A stretch of DNA of 64,000 nucleotides from contig NZ_LT906455.1 of NCBI RefSeq assembly GCF_900187115.1, positions 682,001 to 746,000 of the forward strand, written 5' to 3'. The position numbers and the translations under genes were made by a program. Each line of letters starts with the position of its first letter. Within the stretch, counting starts at the first letter, position 1. The notes under the pieces were generated by a model. The model worked only from the letters and a program-made list of their open reading frames with translations. It was not told where the DNA came from and did no database searches. This document shows, one piece after another, positions 8,229-17,528 of the stretch. This DNA is from Aliarcobacter butzleri. Lineage in GTDB: Bacteria; Campylobacterota; Campylobacteria; Campylobacterales; Arcobacteraceae.

Positions 8229-10114
8229 TTGGATTTATAGACAAAAATAAAAATATAGATACTCTAAATGATATGCTTAAAATTCAATCATACAGAGGTC
8301 CTGATGATAGTGGGGTTTATTTTGATGAAAAAAGTGGTATTCATCTTGGTCACAATCGTTTATCTATTCAAGATTTAACTTCTCATGGACATCAACCTTT
8401 TGTAAGTGATTGTGGAAATTATATTATAGTATTTAATGGTGAAGTTTATAATTTTAAGATTATTAAAACTGAACTTCAAAATTTAGGTTATAACTTTATT
8501 TCTAATAGTGATACAGAAGTTATACTTTACAGTTATAAACAATGGGGTATAGATTGTATTCATAAATTTATAGGTATGTTCGCTTTTTCTATCTTAGATA
8601 AACTAAATAATAAACTTTTTTTAGTTAGAGATAGGGCAGGAGTTAAACCACTATATTACTATAAAGTTGGAAATCAATTTATGTTTTCATCTGAAATTAA
8701 ATCTTTTCATAAACATCCTATTTTTAGAAAAGAGCAAAATTTAAGTGTCTTACCTTGTTTTTTTCAATTTGGATATATTCCTGCTCCATATACAATATTT
8801 AAAAATTGTTTTAAACTTGAAGCTGGACATTATCTAGAATATTATATTGAGAACTCTGAATTTAAAATAGTTAAGTATTGGGATGTAAATGATTTTTATT
8901 TAGAAGATAAATTTAATAAAAATGAAAATGAGATTTTAGAAGAAATAGAAAAAATACTTGATAATGCAATTGATTTAAGAATGGTATCTGATGTACCTGT
9001 TGGAGTATTTTTAAGCGGAGGATATGATAGTTCTTTAGTAGCTTCAATATTGGCTAAAAAACAAGGTAAGAAAATCAATACTTTTACTATAGGTTTTGAT
9101 GATAAGAAATATAATGAAGCAGAACATGCTAAAACTATAGCTGAATATTTAGGAACAAATCATACTGAATATTACATGAGAAATAGCGATATGTTAGATT
9201 TAGTTGAAAGTTTACCTTTTTATTATGACGAACCATTTGGAGACAGCTCAGCATTACCAACGATGATAGTATCAAAATTAGCTAGAAAGAGTGTAACAGT
9301 AGCGCTTAGTGCAGATGGTGGAGATGAAGCTTTTTGTGGATATAGCAAATACTTTTTTTTAAATAAATTTCAAAATATTTTTTCAAATACTTTAAAAAAA
9401 GAACTTTTGAAAATTGGTTTAAATTTTTTTAATCCAAATATACTTGACTATATAAATAATAAATTACCAAAAAATCTAAAACAAACAAATATTAAAGATA
9501 AATACATAAAATTTCAAAGAGCTATAAATAGTAAAAGTTTGGAAGAGATGTTCCAAAATGCAAGTAGTTATGTGGATAAAAAAGAAATAGTAAAGTTTTT
9601 GAAAATTAATAAAAATGAAGATTTATTCAAAAAGTGGAATAAAATAGAAAATATTGAATTTTTAGATCAAATGATGGCAATTGATTATAAACTTTTTATG
9701 AATGATGATGTACTTACAAAAGTAGATCGTGCTACAATGAGTGTTAGTTTAGAAGGACGTGAACCTTTATTAGATCATAGAATTATTGAATATATGGCAA
9801 GAGTACCGTTAGATATAAAATATAGAAATAAGCAAGGAAAATATCTATTAAGACAAATCCTTTATAAGTACCTTCCAAAAGAAATGGTTGATAAACCTAA
9901 ATCAGGATTTCAAATACCTCTAAATGAATGGCTTAGGGGCGAGCTTAAACCTTTAGTATTAAAATATTTAGATGATACAAAACTTGATGAAAATATTTTT
10001 GATATAAAAGAAATTAATATTTTGAAAAAAAGATTTTTTGAAGAAGAAGATTTAGGTACAACTATTTGGTTTATTTTAATATATCAGATGTGGAAGGAGG
10101 AATGGCTTGCTTAA
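8216..10114 (+). CDS. Glutamine-hydrolysing asparagine synthase-like amidotransferase
   Basis: 632 residues, full length for AsnB. The class II glutaminase domain starts at Cys2 (MCGIVGF) and includes RGPDD and FNGEVYNF. The synthetase domain has the PP-loop SGGYDS (267-272) and the acidic metal motif in ALSADGGDEAF. The housekeeping reaction turns aspartate and glutamine into asparagine with ATP. Inside a glycan locus, homologues such as Pseudomonas WbpS amidate uronic acids to uronamides, which I favour by position. The ATG at 8216 is embedded in the end of the preceding glycosyltransferase and leaves no extra N-terminal residues, as required for the catalytic cysteine. The stop overlaps the next start by 8 bases. 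Confidence 0.88.
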   Translation: MCGIVGFIDKNKNIDTLNDMLKIQSYRGPDDSGVYFDEKSGIHLGHNRLSIQDLTSHGHQPFVSDCGNYIIVFNGEVYNFKIIKTELQNLGYNFISNSDTEVILYSYKQWGIDCIHKFIGMFAFSILDKLNNKLFLVRDRAGVKPLYYYKVGNQFMFSSEIKSFHKHPIFRKEQNLSVLPCFFQFGYIPAPYTIFKNCFKLEAGHYLEYYIENSEFKIVKYWDVNDFYLEDKFNKNENEILEEIEKILDNAIDLRMVSDVPVGVFLSGGYDSSLVASILAKKQGKKINTFTIGFDDKKYNEAEHAKTIAEYLGTNHTEYYMRNSDMLDLVESLPFYYDEPFGDSSALPTMIVSKLARKSVTVALSADGGDEAFCGYSKYFFLNKFQNIFSNTLKKELLKIGLNFFNPNILDYINNKLPKNLKQTNIKDKYIKFQRAINSKSLEEMFQNASSYVDKKEIVKFLKINKNEDLFKKWNKIENIEFLDQMMAIDYKLFMNDDVLTKVDRATMSVSLEGREPLLDHRIIEYMARVPLDIKYRNKQGKYLLRQILYKYLPKEMVDKPKSGFQIPLNEWLRGELKPLVLKYLDDTKLDENIFDIKEINILKKRFFEEEDLGTTIWFILIYQMWKEEWLA

Positions 10115-11213
10115 AAAAGTGGTTGTATGTGTAAATACATCTTGGAATATTTATAATTTTCGATTAAATTTAGCAAGAGCTATTAAAAAAAGTGGATATG
10201 AAGTGATTTTAGTAGCACCTTATGATAAATACAGTGAGCTTTTAAAGCAAGAATTTGAATATCATGATATTTATATAAGTAATAAAGGGACTAATCCCAA
10301 AGAAGATTTAAAAACTTTAATAGAATTCTATAAATTATATAAAAAAATAAAACCAGATATTGTTTTAAATTATACTATAAAACCAAATATTTATGGAAAT
10401 ATTGCTTGCAAACTATTAGGTATTAATACAATAAATAATATTTCAGGACTAGGTACTGTATTTATAAATGAAAATTTAGTTACAAAAATAGCAAAATTTT
10501 TATATAAGTTTTCATTAAAAACATCATCAAAAGTTTTTTTCCAAAATAATGAAGACAAAGAATTATTCATAAAAAATAAACTCATTTCTAAAAATAAATG
10601 TGATGTTTTGCCTGGTAGTGGAGTAGATACAGATAAGTTTTCTCCAATTATATATAATAAAAAAGATAATATTTTTAGATTTTTAGTTATTGCTAGAGTT
10701 CTCTGGGATAAAGGAATTGCAGAATATGTAAAAGCAGCTGAAGAGTTAAAAAATAAATATCAGAATATAGAATTTCAAATTTTAGGTTCTTTGGATGCAG
10801 TAAATAAAACTGCTGTACCTAAAGAAATAGTAGATAATTGGGTAGATAAAAAAATAATAAATTATTTAGGAACAACTGACAATGTTCAAGATATTATAAA
10901 ACAAGCAGATTGTGTAGTTTTACCTTCTTATAGAGAAGGTACTCCTAGAACTCTTTTAGAAAGTGCAAGTATGGCAAAACCCATTATTACAACAAATGCA
11001 GTAGGTTGTAAAGATGTTGTAGATGATAATATAAATGGTTTTTTATGTGATGTGAAGAGTATTGAGAGTTTAAAAAATGCAATGGAAAAAATGTTTTTAC
11101 TAGATAAGAATCAGCGTGATAAAATGGGAATATCTGGAAGAAAAAAAATTCTAAAAGAATATGATGAAAAAATAGTTATAAATAAATATTTATTTGAGAT
11201 AAACCAATTTTAA
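10107..11213 (+). CDS. Glycosyltransferase family 4, PglA-like
   Basis: 368 residues. The N-terminal domain pattern (NTSWNIYNFRLNLARAIKKS, then IVLNYTIKPNIYGNIACKLL and ISGLGTVFI) matches the PglA/WbnK group that adds GalNAc or a related sugar early in assembly. The C-terminal domain has FLVIARVLWDKGI and the donor-site pair in PSYREGTPRTLLESASMAKP. TTG at 10107 is used, with a strong GGAGG at 10096-10100. It overlaps asnB-like by 8 bases. Substrate assignment to bacillosamine-linked glycan is only suggested by the companion pglK and pglF genes. Confidence 0.85.
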   Translation: MLKKVVVCVNTSWNIYNFRLNLARAIKKSGYEVILVAPYDKYSELLKQEFEYHDIYISNKGTNPKEDLKTLIEFYKLYKKIKPDIVLNYTIKPNIYGNIACKLLGINTINNISGLGTVFINENLVTKIAKFLYKFSLKTSSKVFFQNNEDKELFIKNKLISKNKCDVLPGSGVDTDKFSPIIYNKKDNIFRFLVIARVLWDKGIAEYVKAAEELKNKYQNIEFQILGSLDAVNKTAVPKEIVDNWVDKKIINYLGTTDNVQDIIKQADCVVLPSYREGTPRTLLESASMAKPIITTNAVGCKDVVDDNINGFLCDVKSIESLKNAMEKMFLLDKNQRDKMGISGRKKILKEYDEKIVINKYLFEINQF

Positions 11214-11228
11214 ATTATTAAGTCAATG

Positions 11229-11262
11229 TTTTGTATAATCTACCTTTTCAGCATAAAAAGGG
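11229..11262 (+). promoter_or_regulatory. Possible internal promoter and ribosome site
   Basis: This is one of the very few gaps in the glycan operon (58 bases). It contains TATAAT at 11234-11239 preceded by a T-rich stretch, as in epsilonproteobacterial sigma-70 promoters, and AAAAAGGGA about 10 bases before the TTG start at 11272. The call rests on the match only. Confidence 0.3.
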
Positions 11263-11271
11263 ATATTTATT

Positions 11272-12267
11272 TTGGATTATAATTTATATATTTTAACTAT
11301 TGTTTTTTTCATTTCATTAATACTTAATAAAATTTTAATAAATTACTCTCATAAATTAAAATTAATAGATAAACCAAATGAAAGAAGTTTACATCAAGTA
11401 GAAAAATCAAGGGCTGGCGGTATTGCAATATTTGTATCTTTTATAATAGGTTTGATTTTTTTTAATGTAAATCTTTCTTTTTATTTAGTTTTAGGTTTTT
11501 TTATAATATTTTTTCTTGGAATATACGATGATATAAAAAATCTTTCTTCAAAAATAAAATTCTTTTGGATAATGGTAGCAGCAACTTTTTTATATATTGA
11601 TGGATATTTTATAAATTCTATTGGAGTTTTTTCTAAGGTTGATTTGATTATGCCACCTTCTATAGCTTATTTATTTTTGCTTTTTGCAGTAGTTGGGTTT
11701 ATAAATGCTATGAATTTGATAGATGGATTGGATGGTCTTTCATCTGGTATTGGAATAGTTATTTTAATATCCTTTGCATATATTGGATTTAAATATAATG
11801 ATAATTTTTTATTTTATATTTCAATGACTTTGATATTTTCTTTATGTGGATTTTTAGTTTTTAATTGGTATCCTTCAAAGATTTTTATGGGAGATACAGG
11901 AAGTCTTTCTTTAGGCTTTGTAATAGTTGTTTTATCTATATATTCGATAAATTCTAACTATATTAGTGCAGTGACAGTACTGCTTCTTGCTGCTGTTCCC
12001 ATTTTGGATACTTTGATTGTTATGTTTAGAAGGATAAGCTAAAAGAAAAATCCATTTAAAGCAGATAAAACACATATTCATCATGTAATCTTATTTCAAC
12101 AAAATAAGAATGTAAGAAAAACATCTTTAATTTTGATATTTTTACAATTAATTTTTGTATATATAGGTTTAGGATTTAAAGTAAGAGATGATATATATAT
12201 TTTAGGTGTATTTATTATGCTTTTTATACTGTTTTATTTACTTCTAACTACTAAAAATTTAAAATGA
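11272..12267 (+). pseudogene. WecA/MraY-like polyprenyl-phosphate sugar-1-phosphate transferase, interrupted by in-frame stop
   Basis: The frame from TTG 11272 encodes 256 residues with the family motifs: RSLHQVEKSRAGGIAIF near the N-terminus, the acidic GIYDDI, NAMNLIDGLDGLSSG and FMGDTGSLSLG. A TAA at 12040-12042 then interrupts it. Beyond that stop the same frame stays open for 74 more codons to TGA 12265-12267 and encodes the missing end, including PFKADKTHIHHVIL, the conserved HxHH region, plus two membrane segments. The full 331 codons match the intact paralogue at 24372 in length. The defect is a nonsense change, not a frameshift. The downstream wzx ATG overlaps the original TGA. The first product alone would lack the His motif and is probably inactive. 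Confidence 0.85.
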
Positions 12268-13529
12268 ATAAAATATTCTATAGATTAAAAATGAAATCAG
12301 AGTTTAGTAAAAATATTATTACTCTTATGACGGGTACTACAATAGCACAAGCTATACCTATTGCTATAAGCCCAATTTTAACTAGGATATATACTCCAGA
12401 AGATTTTGGAATATTTGCTATATATTTAGCTATAACTTCTATAATAGCAGTTATAGCTACAGGTAGATATGAAATGGCTATTATGCTTCCAAAAGAAGAA
12501 AAAAATGTTAAATCTATACTAAAACTCATTATAATTTTGCTATCAATTGTTACTTTTGTAACTTTTTTAATAGTTTTCATTTTTAACAATGAAATTACAA
12601 ACCTATTTCAAAATAAAGAAATATCTAATTGGTTATATTTTTTACCAATATCTGTTTTTTTGGTTGGAATATATCAAGTATATAATTATCTTTTAATCAG
12701 AGAAAAAAATTTTAAAAGATTATCTACAAATAAAGTTATTGTTTCCACTACAAATGCTTCAATTCAACTTGGATATGAATTTGCTATTTCAAATGGATTT
12801 GGATTATTATTTGGAAATATTATTAGTTATATAATTTCAATATATTTCATTATCAGAAGTAAAGTAGTAAATAAATATTTTCATTTTAAAAAAAATTCGA
12901 TAAAAGAAGTAGCAAAAGAGTATCAAAACTTTCCAAAATATGATGTACCATCTGTTCTTGTAAATGTGGTAGCAAATCAGCTTCCACTTTTAGCACTTGG
13001 AAAATTTTTTGGATTAGGAGTTGTAGGATTTTATTCTTTGATGTACAAAGTTTTGATGATGCCAATAAGTCTACTCTCAAGTACAGTGTTGGATGTATTT
13101 AAACAAAGAGCAACTGAAGATTATAATAAATATGGAAACTGTAAAGATATATATATAAAGACATTTAAAAGTTTAGTAATACTTGGAATAATACCATTTA
13201 CTATTTTAGGTATTTTCGCACCTGAAATATTTGCTTTTATATTTGGAAAAGATTGGAAAGTAGCTGGTGAATTTGCACAGATAATGACACCTATGATTTA
13301 TTTAAAAATGATATCAAATCCATTAAGTTATACTTTCTATATCGCTAAAAAACAAAAGATTGATTTTTTAGGACAAATATTTTTATTAATTTTTATTATT
13401 TTTGCAATATTTATTGGTATAGTGCAAGATGATGATAAAACACTATTGATTCTTTTATCTTTTGTTATATCTATATATCAAGTATTATATTTAATCTTAT
13501 CGTATTATTTTAGTTTGGGAGAAAAGTAA
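12264..13529 (+). CDS. wzx: Wzx-type polysaccharide flippase
   Basis: 421 residues, about 12 hydrophobic segments, and the typical N-terminal run of this superfamily (TIAQAIPIAISPILTRIYTP, then DFGIFAIYLAI). Wzx proteins flip single undecaprenyl-diphosphate-linked O-units across the inner membrane for polymerisation by Wzy. The ATG overlaps the ancestral stop of the broken transferase (ATGA). The stop overlaps the next ATG by one base (TAATG). Together with the polymerase at 16321 it forms a Wzx/Wzy export route separate from PglK. Confidence 0.85.
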   Translation: MNKIFYRLKMKSEFSKNIITLMTGTTIAQAIPIAISPILTRIYTPEDFGIFAIYLAITSIIAVIATGRYEMAIMLPKEEKNVKSILKLIIILLSIVTFVTFLIVFIFNNEITNLFQNKEISNWLYFLPISVFLVGIYQVYNYLLIREKNFKRLSTNKVIVSTTNASIQLGYEFAISNGFGLLFGNIISYIISIYFIIRSKVVNKYFHFKKNSIKEVAKEYQNFPKYDVPSVLVNVVANQLPLLALGKFFGLGVVGFYSLMYKVLMMPISLLSSTVLDVFKQRATEDYNKYGNCKDIYIKTFKSLVILGIIPFTILGIFAPEIFAFIFGKDWKVAGEFAQIMTPMIYLKMISNPLSYTFYIAKKQKIDFLGQIFLLIFIIFAIFIGIVQDDDKTLLILLSFVISIYQVLYLILSYYFSLGEK

Positions 13530-14656
13530 TGAATAATAATATAACTTGTAATATAGAACAGTGTACCAAATGTATTTTAGATACAACAGTTGAAGATATA
13601 TGCTTTGATCAAAATGGAGTATGTAATTATTGTAGAGAATATGATAGTGTAATAAAGACTATTCCTTATCGAGAAGAAGCAAAAGAAGTATTAAATCAAA
13701 TTGTAAAACAAATCAAACAAGATGGTAAAAATAAAAATTATGATTGTATATTGGGTTTGAGTGGTGGTGTAGATAGTACATATCTTGCATATCTTGTTGT
13801 TGAACTTGGACTAAGACCTTTGGTTGTACATATAGATACTGGATGGAACTCTGAAATAGCTGTTCAGAATATTGAAAATGTTGTAAATATATTAAATTTA
13901 GATTTACATACGCATGTTATTGATTGGGAAGAGATGAAGGATTTGCAACTTGCATTTTTTAAAGCATCTGTTCCAGATTGTGATATTCCACAAGACCATG
14001 TTTTTCCTGCATTACTAAATAAAATCGCAAAAGAGAATAAAATAAAACATATTGTAAGTGGGCATAATATAGTTACGGAGTATATTCTTCCTAGAAATTG
14101 GTCTTATGATAGTAATGATTTGACACATATACTAGATATACATAAAAGATTTGGGAAAATACCTTTAAAAAAATATCCAAGATATTCACTATTTGACAGA
14201 ATGTTTACTTATCGTTGGATTTTTCCTGTTAAATCTCATAGATTTTTGTATTATGTTCCTTACAATAAAGAAGAAATAAAAAAATTTATTCAAGAAAAAT
14301 TAGGATGGAGAGATTATGGAGGTAAACATTTTGAATCTAGGTTTACAAAATTCTTTCAATCTTATTATTTACCTACAAAGTTTGGTTTTGATAAAAGAAA
14401 AGCACATTTATCAAATTTAATAGTTTCAAATCAATTAACAAAAGATAGTGCTTTGGAAGAATTATCAAAAAAATTATACGATGTTAAAGAGTTAGAAAAT
14501 GATAAAGAATATATATGTAAAAAACTAGATATAACGCTTGAAGAGTGGAATAAAATTATGAACTTGCCATTAAAAAAACATCAAGAATATAAAAGTGATT
14601 ACAATAAATTGTGGTATAAAATATATCAAAAAATTCGTGGGATTTTAAAAAAATGA
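13529..14656 (+). CDS. N-acetyl sugar amidotransferase (WbpG/PseA-like), copy 1
   Basis: 375 residues. An N-terminal zinc-ribbon-like pair of cysteine motifs (Cys12/Cys15 and Cys32/Cys35) is followed by an ATP-pyrophosphatase loop LSGGVDS (77-83). The family adenylates an acetamido group and uses ammonia delivered by HisH/HisF to form an amidino sugar, as in the ManNAc3NAcA-derived sugar of Pseudomonas O5 or acetamidino nonulosonates. A second copy lies at 18682. The two share layout throughout but differ at many positions, so they are not a recent duplicate. This copy has no adjacent hisH or hisF. It ends with an ATGA overlap with the acyltransferase gene. Confidence 0.88.
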   Translation: MNNNITCNIEQCTKCILDTTVEDICFDQNGVCNYCREYDSVIKTIPYREEAKEVLNQIVKQIKQDGKNKNYDCILGLSGGVDSTYLAYLVVELGLRPLVVHIDTGWNSEIAVQNIENVVNILNLDLHTHVIDWEEMKDLQLAFFKASVPDCDIPQDHVFPALLNKIAKENKIKHIVSGHNIVTEYILPRNWSYDSNDLTHILDIHKRFGKIPLKKYPRYSLFDRMFTYRWIFPVKSHRFLYYVPYNKEEIKKFIQEKLGWRDYGGKHFESRFTKFFQSYYLPTKFGFDKRKAHLSNLIVSNQLTKDSALEELSKKLYDVKELENDKEYICKKLDITLEEWNKIMNLPLKKHQEYKSDYNKLWYKIYQKIRGILKK

Positions 14657-15186
14657 TTACTTTAATTTTTAATATATTAGTTATACCATTTATTATAGCT
14701 TTAAGATTTACTTCATTTTATAATATGAGTGTGTTTTGTTCTAAAATCCCTTTTTCTATAGGAGATAAATTTCGTTTTCATTTTTATAAAAAAGTGTTAA
14801 AAAATATTGGTAATAATGTGCATTTTTCATACGGAGTTATTTTTTCTCATAAAGATATTTCTATAGGTAATAATGTTCGTTTTGGACCATATAATACCAT
14901 TGGTTTAGTTGATTTTGGCAATGATATTTTGATTGGACAATATGTGCATTTTTTAAGTGGTAAAAATCAACATAATTATGAAAGAAGAGATATCCCTATT
15001 AATCAACAAAATGGAAAACAAGAAAAAATTTTTATTGCAAATGATATTTGGATTGGAACGGGAAGCATTATTATGTCTGATATTGCTCAAGGAAGCATAG
15101 TTGCAGCTGGTTCTGTTGTAATCAAAAGTTTTGATGAATATTCTGTGATTGCTGGAAATCCAGCAAGGGTAATAAAAAGAAGATGA
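14653..15186 (+). CDS. Left-handed beta-helix (hexapeptide) O/N-acyltransferase
   Basis: 177 residues. Hexapeptide repeats run from about residue 70 to 165 (IGNNVRFGPYNTIG, ILIGQYVHFLSG, IFIANDIWIGTGSIIMSD, GSIVAAGSVVIKSF), closed by VIAGNPARVIKRR, a typical end for this family. The N-terminus has a hydrophobic helix (residues 1-20), as in WcaF/WbbJ-like enzymes. A trimeric enzyme transferring acetyl from acetyl-CoA to a sugar is expected. It overlaps both neighbours by 4 bases. Confidence 0.88.
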   Translation: MITLIFNILVIPFIIALRFTSFYNMSVFCSKIPFSIGDKFRFHFYKKVLKNIGNNVHFSYGVIFSHKDISIGNNVRFGPYNTIGLVDFGNDILIGQYVHFLSGKNQHNYERRDIPINQQNGKQEKIFIANDIWIGTGSIIMSDIAQGSIVAAGSVVIKSFDEYSVIAGNPARVIKRR

Positions 15187-16328
15187 AAGTTTTATTTATA
15201 GCTTACTATTTTGAACCTTTTTCTGGTGTTGGAGCAAAGAGAGTTTCATATTGGGCAAAAAATTTAAAAAGAATTAATAATATTATTACAAAATGTGATG
15301 TTATTACGGCAATACCTCAAGTTAGTAAATTTGATTATATTGATAATGTATTTTATATTGAAAATACAAATGAAGGTTTATTAAGGAAATTTATCAAGTT
15401 CGATAGAGGTGCTAGCTGGTTGTACAATTTAAAAAATTTTGTTAAAAATAATATTAATAAAAATGATTATGATTTTGTAATTTTAACTGGTGACCCCTTT
15501 TTACATTTTTTTATTGTAAATGATTTTAAAGATTTAGGAATAAAAACTATTATAGATTTTCGTGATCCTTTTGCAAATAATCCTAGAGGAGTAGTAAAAG
15601 ATACATTAATTAAAAAAATTAAGCATTTTGCATTAAAAAAAATAGAAAATTATTTTTTATCAAAAGCAGATTTTATTATTACAGTAAATAAGTATTGTAT
15701 AGAGCTATTTGAAAATTATAAAAAATACTTTTATAAGATGAGAATTATAGATAATGGATATGATGAACAAATATTTACCAATATTAATATGCAAAATAAT
15801 AATATTAATATGCAAAATAAAATAATTAAATTTGCTTATGCGGGAAAACTATATGCAGATAGAAATCCACAAATATTTTTTAATACGCTAAAGAATTTTG
15901 AAGATGTTGAATTTTATCATATAGGTGAAAGAAGTGAATATATATCAGGAAATTCAAAACAGATACATTCATTAGGTTTTATGTCATATTATGAAACAAT
16001 AAGTACTTTGAACACGATGAATGTATGCACTATATTTACTTCTGGACATTTTTTTGAATCTACTACAAAAGTTTTTGACTATATAGCATTGAATAAAGTA
16101 ATTTTAATTATTACAGATGGAGAAATTAAAACAGGTCAGTTATATGATATTTTAAAAGATTATCCTTATACTTACTGGGTAAATAATAATCAAAGTGATA
16201 TTGAAAATGTTTTAAATATTATTAAGAATAATTTAAAATTAAGTAAAAATAACTTTGATAGTTATACTTATTCTAGAGAATATGGTCTCATTAAACTTAT
16301 TTCTATTTTAAAGGAAAATTATGAGTAA
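15183..16328 (+). CDS. Glycosyltransferase family 4
   Basis: 381 residues. The N-terminus has YYFEPFSGVGAKRVSYWAKN, seen in WbuB-like GT4 enzymes. The second domain begins at FAYAGKLYADRNPQIF, and the donor-binding region is an atypical one around FTSGHFFESTTKVFDYIALN. A perfect-looking tandem 21-base duplication (15780-15821) encodes NINMQNN/NINMQNK in the linker between the two domains. The start overlaps the acyltransferase stop (ATGA) and the end overlaps the next ATG by 8 bases. Confidence 0.78.
   Translation: MKVLFIAYYFEPFSGVGAKRVSYWAKNLKRINNIITKCDVITAIPQVSKFDYIDNVFYIENTNEGLLRKFIKFDRGASWLYNLKNFVKNNINKNDYDFVILTGDPFLHFFIVNDFKDLGIKTIIDFRDPFANNPRGVVKDTLIKKIKHFALKKIENYFLSKADFIITVNKYCIELFENYKKYFYKMRIIDNGYDEQIFTNINMQNNNINMQNKIIKFAYAGKLYADRNPQIFFNTLKNFEDVEFYHIGERSEYISGNSKQIHSLGFMSYYETISTLNTMNVCTIFTSGHFFESTTKVFDYIALNKVILIITDGEIKTGQLYDILKDYPYTYWVNNNQSDIENVLNIIKNNLKLSKNNFDSYTYSREYGLIKLISILKENYE
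15780..15821 (+). repeat. Tandem 21-bp repeat inside glycosyltransferase gene
   Basis: Two head-to-tail copies, 15780-15800 and 15801-15821, differ only in their final base. The repeat keeps the frame and adds seven residues to the inter-domain linker. It is a replication-slippage site that could change length without frame loss. Confidence 0.85.
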
Positions 16329-17523
16329 CAAATTGAACCTAAAATATGAATATTTAAATATTACTTTTTTGTTTATTGCAATATCGATATTTTTTATTCC
16401 ACCTATTTTAAACATAAATAATATTTATTTTAGAATAGATGATATAGTTATTCTATTTATTTTACCATTTACAATTCTCTTATTTTATAAAGAATTGACA
16501 ATATCAATTTATGTAAAGATATTGTCAACTATATTTTTATCGATGCTATTTAGTACTTTATATGGCTATATAGTACTTGATGTTCCTTTTAACATGAGAG
16601 ATGTGAATGAATTAATTCGAATGTTAAAACCTTTACTATTATTTTCTTTTCTTTTACTTATAGATAAAGATATATATAAAGAAATACTTTTTAAATTTTT
16701 GATTCTGGCTATGATATTTTTTATCTTTGTAGGTTTGAGTGAAAGTTTAAAAATACCATATTTAAATGATTTCTTTATAAATATATATTCTTCAGAATTT
16801 CAAAATGGAGTAGGTAGAATTAATGCCACAACATTGAATCCAAATGATGGAGCAGTTATTACTCTTTTTTTTCTATTCTTTAGTATAAGTATGCTGATTA
16901 CATATAGAAAATATTATTATATGATTAGTAGTATTCTTCTTATTTATATACTTTTAAATACAGGAAGTAGAACAGCTTTTTTAATTGCTATTGTATTTTT
17001 TTTATTATTTTTTATATTCACAAAAGCTATTTCAGTTAAAAATAAAATAATATTATTAATATTTATCTTCATTGGATTAATTAGCATATATCCATATATG
17101 AGTAGTTATATTAATAGAATTTTAACATTACTAAATGCAATACAATTAAAAGACGCTTCTTTAAATATAAGATTTGGACTTTGGAAAGATGCATTGGAAA
17201 TATTTTATCAATCTAAAATATTTGGCTGGGGAGTTGCAAAAGGAATACATGATACTGTAGTTGATGGAGAACACTTTATTCTTTTAAGAAGATATGGACT
17301 TATTGGTTTTAGTTTAGTAATTCTTGCTATGATTTATCCACTTTATGTAATAAAACAAAGAATTAGAATTAATCAACTAGATTCTAAAGAAAAAGTTTTA
17401 TATTATACACTTTTTGCATATTTAGGATCTGGCTTATTTGTAATGTTCACAAATAATTTTTTTACACATTATATATTGGTTTTTCCATATATTCTAATAG
17501 CTCCAGTACTTTTTAAAAGATAA
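16321..17523 (+). CDS. wzy: Wzy/O-antigen ligase family membrane protein, probable polymerase
   Basis: 400 residues, about ten membrane segments. The Wzy_C/ligase region contains LNTGSRTAFLIAIVFFLLFF and a large periplasmic stretch with RFGLWKDALEIFYQSKIFGWG, followed by the conserved-type HFILLRRYGLIG. Wzy links O-units on undecaprenyl diphosphate in the periplasm; WaaL ligases look alike. I favour polymerase because the gene lies inside the O-unit locus with wzx. ATG at 16321 follows AAGGAAAATT. Five bases separate it from the next gene. Confidence 0.75.
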   Translation: MSNKLNLKYEYLNITFLFIAISIFFIPPILNINNIYFRIDDIVILFILPFTILLFYKELTISIYVKILSTIFLSMLFSTLYGYIVLDVPFNMRDVNELIRMLKPLLLFSFLLLIDKDIYKEILFKFLILAMIFFIFVGLSESLKIPYLNDFFINIYSSEFQNGVGRINATTLNPNDGAVITLFFLFFSISMLITYRKYYYMISSILLIYILLNTGSRTAFLIAIVFFLLFFIFTKAISVKNKIILLIFIFIGLISIYPYMSSYINRILTLLNAIQLKDASLNIRFGLWKDALEIFYQSKIFGWGVAKGIHDTVVDGEHFILLRRYGLIGFSLVILAMIYPLYVIKQRIRINQLDSKEKVLYYTLFAYLGSGLFVMFTNNFFTHYILVFPYILIAPVLFKR

Positions 17524-17528
17524 GATTA

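Noticed and set aside
12043-12263. Separate small gene or frameshift after the transferase stop
   Set aside because: The downstream codons are in the same frame and encode the expected C-terminal motif, so a nonsense change explains it without a frameshift.
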